In this document: in pieces, positions 54,306-61,001 of the stretch
Layout: every line of letters begins with the position of its first letter
Position numbering within the stretch: position 1 is the stretch's first letter
Source of the DNA: Alphaproteobacteria bacterium MarineAlpha9_Bin3
GTDB taxonomy: Bacteria > Pseudomonadota > Alphaproteobacteria > TMED109
Assembly (NCBI GenBank): GCA_002937655.1
Contig: PTKH01000006.1
Location: 1 to 61,001 of the forward strand
DNA length: 61,001 nucleotides
Reading direction: 5' to 3'
Position numbers and translations under genes: made by a program
Notes under the pieces: model-generated
Databases searched by the model: none
Seen by the model: only the letters and a program-made list of their open reading frames with translations
Told to the model about the DNA's origin: nothing

Positions 54306-55379
54306 TTGAATAAATTAAAAAATAATATGACGCTTTTATCCTCACTAGATAACAGGTCCAGAACTATTTTGCAGCATATTGTAGAATCATATTTAGAAAC
54401 GGGAAATCCTATAGGCTCTAATACTTTATCTAAAAAAATTTCACCATCTTTAGCTTCTGCAACCATTAGAAATGTTATGTCAAATTTAGAAGGCTTAAAT
54501 TTATTAAAATCCCCTCATATTTCTGCTGGAAGAATACCAACTGAAACAGGGCTAAAGCTTTTTATTGATGGCTTATTACAAGTAGGAGATATTTCTAGTG
54601 ATGAAAAAAAGAGCATAGAAGCTTTATCAGCTGGAATGGGAAAAAGCTTAAATAATATTTTAAGTGAAACTTCTGCGGCTTTATCTGGCCTTTCTAATTG
54701 TGTCAGTTTAGTCATGGCCCCTACCTTTGAGAGAGCTATCAAACATATAGAGTTTGTTCCAATAGATAATGATAAAGCTTTAGTAGTTATAGTTGATATT
54801 TTTGGTCTTGTAGAAAATAGAATAATAGATATTCCAAAAGGAACACCTGCAGGTAATTTGATTGAAGCATCAAATTTTATAAATGCAAGAGCTGTAGGAG
54901 GGACTCTTGAAGAAACAAAAAAGCAAATTGAAGAAGAGTTGCTAATTCATAGGAAAGAGATAGATGTAATTTCCGAAAAAGTTATTAAAGCAGGGCTTGC
55001 GGTGAAGACCGAAGATATGGATTATCCTTCATTAATAGTTACAGGAAAAAATAATATTTATAGCGATTTAAATACGCAGGAGGATTTTAAAAAAATAAAT
55101 GAATTATTTGAAAAAATTGAACAGGGCCAAACTTTAACTGAACTTCTAAAAAACTCTCTGTCTGGAACAGGCGTTCATGTCTTTATAGGAGCGGACAATA
55201 AATTATTTGATTATTCTGGTTGTTCTATGATTGTTGCCCCATTTAAAAGTAAAGATAATAAGACTAAAGCCAAAACTTTGGGGGCAATAGGAGTTATAGG
55301 CCCTATAAGAGTAAACTATGGAAAAATTATTCCTATGGTTGATTTTACTGCTCAGGCAATTTCAAAGTTATTTAAATAA
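54306..55379 (+). CDS. hrcA: Heat-inducible repressor HrcA
   Basis: 357 aa from TTG 54306, which has a GAGAG-type SD. The N-terminal winged helix includes LDNRSRTILQHIVESYLETGNPIGSNTL and ATIRNVMSNLEGLNLLKSPHISAGRIPTE. The C-terminal HrcA domain follows. It represses groESL at CIRCE operators, and no CIRCE sequence is visible before hrcA, grpE or dnaK, so its targets lie elsewhere. The ATG at 54327 is a shorter alternative. Confidence 0.96.
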   Translation: MNKLKNNMTLLSSLDNRSRTILQHIVESYLETGNPIGSNTLSKKISPSLASATIRNVMSNLEGLNLLKSPHISAGRIPTETGLKLFIDGLLQVGDISSDEKKSIEALSAGMGKSLNNILSETSAALSGLSNCVSLVMAPTFERAIKHIEFVPIDNDKALVVIVDIFGLVENRIIDIPKGTPAGNLIEASNFINARAVGGTLEETKKQIEEELLIHRKEIDVISEKVIKAGLAVKTEDMDYPSLIVTGKNNIYSDLNTQEDFKKINELFEKIEQGQTLTELLKNSLSGTGVHVFIGADNKLFDYSGCSMIVAPFKSKDNKTKAKTLGAIGVIGPIRVNYGKIIPMVDFTAQAISKLFK

Positions 55380-55438
55380 TTACTTGTATATACATTGTTT
55401 AATCACAATATTTACTTTAAATATTAATAGGAGCCCTT

Positions 55439-56020
55439 ATGACAAAAAAGACTAAGAATAAAAAAACATCATCTAAAATAAACCACGAAGATGAAGTAAA
55501 AGAAGAATTATCAGAAAATAATAGTGGAGAAAAAGCCTCGGAAGATATTGAAGCCTTAAAAGAAGAGTTAGCAGAAGCTAATGATGCTAAGCTAAGAGCT
55601 TTAGCTGAAGTTGAAAATATGAGAAGGAGAATGGAAAAAGAAAAACAAGAAAATGCTAGATACGGAGCTTCTAATTTAGCAAGAGGCATTTTTTCTGTTT
55701 TGGATAATTTTGATAGGGCTTTATTGGCCTCTCCTAAAGATTTAAAAAATAAAAAGGATATAGAAAAAAATTATATTTCCCTTCATGAGGGCGTTGAACT
55801 TACTGTTAAGGAAATTTTAAATACTTTAAATCAAAATGGAATAGAAGTTATTGTGCCATCTAAAGGAGATCCTTTTGACCATAATTTTCATCAAGCAATG
55901 TTAGAAGTTCCAACAAATGAATTTGAGCCTGGATGTATATGTGAGGTTTTACAATCTGGCTATAAAATTTATGATAGACTATTAAGGCCCGCAATGGTTG
56001 GCGTTAGTAAAAAAGAGTAA
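55439..56020 (+). CDS. grpE: GrpE nucleotide-exchange factor
   Basis: 193 aa. A long N-terminal charged coiled coil (about 15-95) is followed by the GrpE beta domain: GVELTVKEILNTLNQNGIEVI, PFDHNFHQAMLEVP, LQSGYKIYDRLLRPAMVGVSK. It recycles DnaK. It is 59 bp after hrcA with a GGAG SD at 7-8 nt. Only a poor sigma-32-like match lies upstream. Confidence 0.96.
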   Translation: MTKKTKNKKTSSKINHEDEVKEELSENNSGEKASEDIEALKEELAEANDAKLRALAEVENMRRRMEKEKQENARYGASNLARGIFSVLDNFDRALLASPKDLKNKKDIEKNYISLHEGVELTVKEILNTLNQNGIEVIVPSKGDPFDHNFHQAMLEVPTNEFEPGCICEVLQSGYKIYDRLLRPAMVGVSKKE

Positions 56021-56040
56021 TAATAAATAAGGTTATAAAT

Positions 56041-57015
56041 ATGGATGTTTTGACATTAGGTGATACTTCTTTTGAAATGCCTTTAGATCCCGCATGGGAG
56101 GTTACCTACTTTGATGAAGATTATTCAAAAGCAGATGTGCGATTTAATACAGGAAAATATCCGGTTTTAGGTGTAAAAATTATTAGTCTTGATGAGCCAA
56201 AGTATAAAAAAAATAATAAGCTTAAAGATTATTTATTTGATCCCATTTTAATTGAATCTCACCCTGATTTGCAAATAAAGATTTCTCCAAATGAAGTCTA
56301 TGGAATTGAATATCAAGCTAACCTTGAGTCTGGAGAGAAGGTAAAGGTGTGGAGAAAAGCAACTATAATAGGCTCTAGAACTGTTAGGCTTGTGACCTTG
56401 GCGCTATCGTGGATGTCAAACCCTTCATCAGATAAAGCAGTAAATAATATTTTGAAAGAAATAGAAAAGAAATTGGAGCAGTGTAACTTTATTGCTAAAG
56501 AAACTAATTTAGATATTGAGGCTAAGGTTTCAGCAAGAATATCAAGATTGAAACAGGAGGTAATATCTCCTTGGAATGGGTTAAGTATTTTAATGCCCGC
56601 GTCTTGGCCATATGAAATAAATAAACAAGAAAAAACTTTAGTGAGCAGGGTCACAGGTTATGAGGAGGCTATGGTTTTTTTAAATTGTGATGAAATAAAT
56701 ATTCCAGATAGCACTAAAATAACACCTGAATATATGCAGCAAATTGCCTCTTCTATTGGAGAAGACGAAAAAATTAAAGACATTTCTTTGCTTTCAACAG
56801 GGAAGGAAGTTTATCTCATTTCTTGTAACAAGGCGGAAAAGGATGGCGATGCAGGTTTGGTCTTAAATAATTATTTTTGGCATATTTTTGCAGTTAAAGA
56901 AAAAGTTATGATAAGATTACACTTTACATACGTTTTTCCAGATATGGATGACAAGTTTTTATATCAAATAGTTAATGTTCTTAATGAAAATATAAAAAAC
57001 TTAAAGCTAGAGTAA
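56041..57015 (+). CDS. Unrecognised protein between grpE and dnaK
   Basis: 324 aa. It has no signal peptide or membrane helix, so it is probably cytoplasmic. Two halves (about 1-155 and 185-324) look alike in layout: each starts with a compact strand/loop (SFEMPLDPAWEVTYFDED and GLSILMPASWPYEINKQE) followed by beta-strands and a final helix. This suggests an internal duplication of a Mog1/PsbP-like or DcrB-like sandwich, which is only a guess from pattern. The fold and function are unknown. It starts 20 nt after grpE (AAGG 8 nt before ATG) and precedes the dnaK promoter. Confidence 0.75.
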   Translation: MDVLTLGDTSFEMPLDPAWEVTYFDEDYSKADVRFNTGKYPVLGVKIISLDEPKYKKNNKLKDYLFDPILIESHPDLQIKISPNEVYGIEYQANLESGEKVKVWRKATIIGSRTVRLVTLALSWMSNPSSDKAVNNILKEIEKKLEQCNFIAKETNLDIEAKVSARISRLKQEVISPWNGLSILMPASWPYEINKQEKTLVSRVTGYEEAMVFLNCDEINIPDSTKITPEYMQQIASSIGEDEKIKDISLLSTGKEVYLISCNKAEKDGDAGLVLNNYFWHIFAVKEKVMIRLHFTYVFPDMDDKFLYQIVNVLNENIKNLKLE

Positions 57016-57032
57016 TTTTTTTATATTTAAGG

Positions 57033-57060
57033 CTTGTGTTTCAAATTTTAATCCCCATAT
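57033..57060 (+). promoter_or_regulatory. Sigma-32-type heat-shock promoter of dnaK
   Basis: CTTGTG (57033-57038), a 14-bp spacer, then CCCCATAT (57053-57060). This resembles the heat-shock consensus CTTGAA / CCCCAT-T with normal spacing. It lies about 48 bp before the dnaK ATG. Confidence 0.75.
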
Positions 57061-57107
57061 AACAGCTGCAGACTAATTTTTAATAAATTTTAAAGAGAGA
57101 AAAAATA

Positions 57108-59054
57108 ATGGGTAAAGTAATTGGAATCGATTTAGGTACTACGAACAGCTGTGTTGCAGTTATGGAGGGAGGTAATGCGAAAGTTATAGAAAATGCAGAG
57201 GGCGCCAGAACAACCCCTTCTATTGTTGCCTTTACTGAAAATAATGAAACTTTAGTAGGCCAAGCTGCAAAAAGACAAGCAGTGACGAACCCTGAGAATA
57301 CTTTATTTGCCATTAAAAGATTGATAGGAAGACCTTTTACAGACGAAAAAGTTACTAAAGATAAAGACATGGTTCCATATAAAATTGTTAAATCAGACGG
57401 AGGAGATGCCTGGGTGAATGCTGCTGGTAAGGACTACGCTCCAAGCCAAATAAGTGCATTTACTTTACAAAAAATGAAAGAGACAGCGGAAGCACATTTG
57501 GGACATGAGGTAACAGAAGCAGTTATTACTGTGCCAGCATATTTCAATGATGCACAACGCCAGGCCACTAAAGATGCAGGAAAAATTGCAGGTTTAGACG
57601 TTTTAAGAATAATTAATGAGCCAACAGCGGCAAGTTTATCATATGGCTTAGACAAAAAAGAATCGGGCACTATAGTTGTATATGATTTAGGAGGCGGTAC
57701 TTTCGATGTATCTGTATTAGAAATAGGTGATGGTGTTTTTGAAGTAAAGTCTACAAATGGAGATACTTTTTTAGGTGGCGAAGACTTTGATACAAAAGTA
57801 GTTGAGTATTTAGTTGATGAATTTAAAAAAGAAAATGGAGTGGATTTAAAAACAGATAATTTAGCATTACAAAGATTAAAAGAAGCTGCAGAAAAAGCTA
57901 AAATAGAACTGTCATCTACTGCTCAAACAGATATTAATTTACCATTTATTACAGCAGATGCCTCTGGGCCAAAACACTTAACTCTTAAATTTACAAGAGC
58001 AAAATTAGAAAGCCTTGTAGAAGATTTTGTAAAAAGAACTATCGAGCCATGTAAAGCAGCGTTAAAAGATGCTGGAGTTACAGCTAGTGATATAGATGAG
58101 GTAGTGTTAGTTGGCGGTATGACTCGTATGCCAAAAATTATAGAGACAGTTAAAGATTTTTTTGGAAAAGAACCTAATAAGGGAGTTAATCCTGATGAAT
58201 GTGTTGCTTTAGGAGCAGCTATTCAAGGGGCTGTACTAGCAGGAGATGTTAAAGATGTTTTATTATTAGACGTAACACCTTTATCTCTAGGTATTGAAAC
58301 TTTGGGTGGAGTTTTTACTAGATTAATAGAGAGAAATACCACTATACCAACAAGAAAAAGTCAGACTTTTTCTACTGCGGAGGATAATCAAACGGCCGTT
58401 ACGATTAGAGTTTTTCAGGGAGAACGAGAAATGGCAGTCGATAATAAAATGCTAGGAAACTTTGACTTAGTTGGAATTCCTCCAGCCCCAAGAGGCATGC
58501 CCCAGATTGAAGTAACATTTGATATCGATGCGAACGGTATAGTAAATGTATCTGCTAAAGATAAAGCTACAAATAAAGAGCAAAAAATTAAAATACAGGC
58601 TTCTGGTGGCTTATCGGACTCAGATATTGAAAATATGGTCAAGGATGCAGAGTCACATGCCGAAGAAGACAAAAAGAAAAAAGAATCTATTGATGCTAGA
58701 AATCAAGCTGATGCTTTAGTGTATTCTACTGAAAAAAGTATGAAAGAACATGGAGAAAAGCTTCCTGCAGAGGACAAAGAAAAAATTGAATCAAGCGTAA
58801 AAGATTTAAAAGATGTTCTTGCTAACGCAGAAGCTACTAGTGAAGAGATTACGGCTAAAGTTGAAACGTTAAATGCTTCTGCTATGAAACTTGGCGAAAT
58901 GATGTATAAAGAAAGCCAAGAACAAGCTGCAGCCGGAGCAGCTGGTGCTGAAGGAGCTGACAGTAAAGCTTCAGAGAAAGACGCCGATGTTGTGGATGCA
59001 GATTTTGAAGAAGTTAAACCTGACGAAAAAGATGAGAAAGCAACTGAAAAATAA
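57108..59054 (+). CDS. dnaK: Chaperone DnaK (Hsp70)
   Basis: 648 aa, full length. The N-terminal [17 protein letters not shown] is followed by IIGRPFTD-like loops, [45 protein letters not shown], the linker [19 protein letters not shown] and the lid. The tail is acidic and ends [15 protein letters not shown]. It folds client proteins with DnaJ and GrpE encoded alongside. SD GAGAG precedes ATG. Confidence 0.99.
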   Translation: MGKVIGIDLGTTNSCVAVMEGGNAKVIENAEGARTTPSIVAFTENNETLVGQAAKRQAVTNPENTLFAIKRLIGRPFTDEKVTKDKDMVPYKIVKSDGGDAWVNAAGKDYAPSQISAFTLQKMKETAEAHLGHEVTEAVITVPAYFNDAQRQATKDAGKIAGLDVLRIINEPTAASLSYGLDKKESGTIVVYDLGGGTFDVSVLEIGDGVFEVKSTNGDTFLGGEDFDTKVVEYLVDEFKKENGVDLKTDNLALQRLKEAAEKAKIELSSTAQTDINLPFITADASGPKHLTLKFTRAKLESLVEDFVKRTIEPCKAALKDAGVTASDIDEVVLVGGMTRMPKIIETVKDFFGKEPNKGVNPDECVALGAAIQGAVLAGDVKDVLLLDVTPLSLGIETLGGVFTRLIERNTTIPTRKSQTFSTAEDNQTAVTIRVFQGEREMAVDNKMLGNFDLVGIPPAPRGMPQIEVTFDIDANGIVNVSAKDKATNKEQKIKIQASGGLSDSDIENMVKDAESHAEEDKKKKESIDARNQADALVYSTEKSMKEHGEKLPAEDKEKIESSVKDLKDVLANAEATSEEITAKVETLNASAMKLGEMMYKESQEQAAAGAAGAEGADSKASEKDADVVDADFEEVKPDEKDEKATEK

Positions 59055-59091
59055 TTAAGCGTATTTTTTTGAAATTATAGGTAAAAACTAG

Positions 59092-60195
59092 ATGCGTGAT
59101 TATTATGAAATTCTCGGAGCAGATAGAAACACTTCTGACGCAGAGCTGAAAAAAAAGTTTAGAAAGCTTGCCATGCAATATCATCCAGATAAAAATCCTG
59201 GAGATAAAGAAGCAGAAGCAAAGTTTAGAGAAGTAGGGCAAGCCTATGACGTTTTAAAAGACCCTCAAAAGAAAGCTGCATATGACCAATACGGACACGC
59301 TGCCTTTGAGGGGAACTCTGCAGGTCCAGGAGGCCCAGGGGGAGCTGGCGGCTTTTCAGATATTTTTGAAGATTTGTTTGGCGACTTTATGGGAGGAGGC
59401 GGAGGACAAAGACAATCTCAAAGAGGGTCAGATCTCAGGTATAATATAGATTTAGATTTTAGTGAGGCATATTCTGGATTAAAAAGAGATATAAAAATAA
59501 ATACATATGTAATGTGTGGAGCATGTAATGGAACTGGCGGTGAAGAAGGTGCTCAACCTGTCACTTGCGGTACTTGTAATGGTTCAGGAAAGGTTCGTTC
59601 TAGTCAAGGCTTCTTCATGGTAGAGAGAGCATGCCCAACTTGTGGCGGAAACGGGCAAATAATTAGCAAACCTTGTCGTGTATGTGTTGGAGAAGGAAGA
59701 GTACAAAGAGAAAAAACAATAAGTGTAAATATTCCGGCAGGAGTTGATGACGGAACTAGAATTAGAGTTTCGGGCGAAGGCGAAGCTGGACCTAATGGGA
59801 CAGCAAATGGAGACCTTTATTTATTTGTTCAATTAAAGCCCCATGCTTTATTTAATAGAGATGGCTCAGACCTTTTAATAGAAGCTAAAGTGCCAATGAC
59901 ACTTGCTGCTCTTGGCGGATCTGTAGATGTGCCAACACCAGCAGGAGGAAAGGTTAGAGTTACTATTCCTGCCGGAACACAATCTGGACATAGGTTTAGA
60001 TTAAAAGGTAAAGGAATGCCAGTTGTAAATAGATCTAATAAAGGTGATTTATATGTTGATGTTTATACAGAAATACCAGTATCCTTAAATAAAAAACAAA
60101 GAGAAATTTTAGAAGAATTACAATCAATGGAGAACTCAAGTAATCAGCCAGAAAGTGAAGACTTCATTAAAAAGGTAAAAAAAGCAGGGCGTTAA
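59092..60195 (+). CDS. dnaJ: Chaperone DnaJ (Hsp40)
   Basis: 367 aa. The J domain has the HPD motif (YHPDKNPGDKE, about 32-42). A short Gly/Phe region (about 75-105) follows. Four zinc-finger repeats begin with CGACNGTG, CGTCNGSG, CPTCGGNG and CRVCVGEG. The C-terminal substrate domains complete a type I DnaJ. It is 37 nt after dnaK. Confidence 0.98.
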   Translation: MRDYYEILGADRNTSDAELKKKFRKLAMQYHPDKNPGDKEAEAKFREVGQAYDVLKDPQKKAAYDQYGHAAFEGNSAGPGGPGGAGGFSDIFEDLFGDFMGGGGGQRQSQRGSDLRYNIDLDFSEAYSGLKRDIKINTYVMCGACNGTGGEEGAQPVTCGTCNGSGKVRSSQGFFMVERACPTCGGNGQIISKPCRVCVGEGRVQREKTISVNIPAGVDDGTRIRVSGEGEAGPNGTANGDLYLFVQLKPHALFNRDGSDLLIEAKVPMTLAALGGSVDVPTPAGGKVRVTIPAGTQSGHRFRLKGKGMPVVNRSNKGDLYVDVYTEIPVSLNKKQREILEELQSMENSSNQPESEDFIKKVKKAGR

Positions 60196-60198
60196 AAT

Positions 60199-61001
60199 AT
60201 GGAACGAGTTAAAGTTGGTATTTGTGGTGCATCCGGAAGAATGGGCAGAGCTTTAATAAAAGCAGTGTCTAATAATGAGCAACTTGAATTAGTCGCAGCA
60301 TTAGAACATTCTAATAACGAAAATGTTGGAAAAGATGTTGGAGAGGTGGCGAATTCTGGAAAGCTAGGAATAGAAATTATTTCAGATGCTGAAGTCTTTT
60401 TTTCTAAATCTGAAGGGGTAATAGATTTCTCTTTTGCCTCTTCATCAATTGAAAATATTAAGATGGCTTCTAAACATAATTGTTCTTATGTATTGGGAAC
60501 AACTGGTTTTGATAAAGAACAAATTAAAATAATTGAGGAGGTTGCAAAATCCATACCTATTGTGTTTTCAGCTAATATGAGTATAGGTGTAAATATTCTT
60601 TTATATTATGTCGAGATGATGGCTAAAAACCTAGGTAACGATTATGATGCGGAAATTCATGAAATTCATCATAGAGATAAATTGGATTCTCCCTCTGGTA
60701 CAGCTCTTTCCATTGGGAAAGCTATTGCCAAAGGTAGAAAAATTGATTTAGAAAAAAATACTATCAAAAGTCGGTGGGGAATAGAGAATGAAAGAGAAAA
60801 AGGTGCAATTGGTTTTTCTATATCAAGAGGAGGTGATGTAATAGGAGACCATACGGTTACATTTGCAGGACCTGGAGAAAGGGTTGAGCTTAGTCATAAA
60901 GCGGGAAATAGAGAGATTTTTTCTAATGGAGCATTAAAGGCTCTAATTTGGTTAAAAGATCGGCCGCCTGGTTATTATACAATGGCTAATGTTTTAGGGC
61001 T
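60199..61001 (+). CDS. dapB: 4-hydroxy-tetrahydrodipicolinate reductase DapB (partial)
   Basis: 267 complete codons are present, and the window ends before the stop. It has VKVGICGASGRMGRALI (NAD(P)H loop), DFSFASS, VLGTTGFDKEQ, FSANMSIGVNIL, EIHEIHHRDKLDSPSGTAL (catalytic His-His/Lys) and GAIGFSISRGGDVIGDHTV. The last visible residues, MANVLG, match the usual C-terminus, so only a codon or two is missing. It reduces dihydrodipicolinate in lysine and diaminopimelate synthesis. It is 3 nt after dnaJ. Confidence 0.96.
   Translation, partial: MERVKVGICGASGRMGRALIKAVSNNEQLELVAALEHSNNENVGKDVGEVANSGKLGIEIISDAEVFFSKSEGVIDFSFASSSIENIKMASKHNCSYVLGTTGFDKEQIKIIEEVAKSIPIVFSANMSIGVNILLYYVEMMAKNLGNDYDAEIHEIHHRDKLDSPSGTALSIGKAIAKGRKIDLEKNTIKSRWGIENEREKGAIGFSISRGGDVIGDHTVTFAGPGERVELSHKAGNREIFSNGALKALIWLKDRPPGYYTMANVLG

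Overview
This window is a strongly AT-rich chromosomal segment of an alphaproteobacterium, probably a free-living and probably marine one. Gene order points to the alphaproteobacterial origin region: hemE-hemH-PPO-rho-mnmE-mnmG-rsmG-parA-parB on one side, and a DUF299 kinase gene, aroE, coaE, dnaQ, Tim44-like, mltA and smr on the other. Two other conserved alphaproteobacterial blocks are present: hisB-hisH-hisA-hisF-hisE, and hemW-rdgB-rph next to hrcA-grpE-dnaK-dnaJ-dapB. The species cannot be named from the sequence alone. There are no rRNA genes, CRISPR arrays, insertion sequences or phage genes. Nearly every base is coding, with many 1-14 nt overlaps and many TTG/GTG starts.

Layout: 1-5 kb holds tRNA-Gly, a thioredoxin-TPR chaperone, a Lon-N-terminal-domain protein, a Trm112-like protein, a DUF971 protein, a UbiH-type hydroxylase and an amidase. 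5-12.7 kb holds amt, a DapC-like aminotransferase, ftsK, lolA, a degenerate OmpR-type regulator, yggS and a thiE-like gene. 12.7-14.1 kb is a monocistronic porin with a very strong terminator. 14.1-18.8 kb is a DUF3576 lipoprotein, leuS, lptE and holA. 18.8-24.4 kb is parB, parA, rsmG, mnmG and mnmE on the minus strand, with two parS sites bracketing mnmE. 24.4-31.6 kb is an accessory block: a dienelactone hydrolase, a quinone reductase, and two divergent units, porin/FMN-binding protein/PepSY protein (-) and imelysin/di-heme cytochrome (+). These share a 306-bp control region with Fur-like repeats. 31.6-35.6 kb is rho and hemG-hemH-hemE. 35.63-35.85 kb is the candidate oriC, with two perfect DnaA boxes. 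35.85-43.9 kb is the conserved right flank of the origin, interrupted by a secreted cyclase and a lactate-dehydrogenase-like gene. 43.9-48 kb is histidine biosynthesis. 48-54.2 kb is gshB, a BON lipoprotein, rsmI, an LpoA-like gene, hemW, rdgB and rph. 54.3-61 kb is the chaperone block, ending in a dapB cut by the window edge.

Functional links: the segregation system is complete here, with ParA, ParB and parS lying 11-20 kb from the candidate origin. Heme synthesis (hemE, hemH, hemG) sits beside a putative Fur-controlled iron and electron-transfer locus. The most unusual points are: an 18-bp palindrome shared by the control regions of both porins; the flavin/cytochrome/imelysin module inserted between mnmE and rho; a HemG-type protoporphyrinogen oxidase where alphaproteobacteria usually carry hemJ; a response-regulator-like gene that seems to need a non-canonical start; and an unrecognised gene between grpE and dnaK. 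No wholly new multi-gene defence or mobile system was found. The iron/flavin locus is the best candidate for an under-described system.
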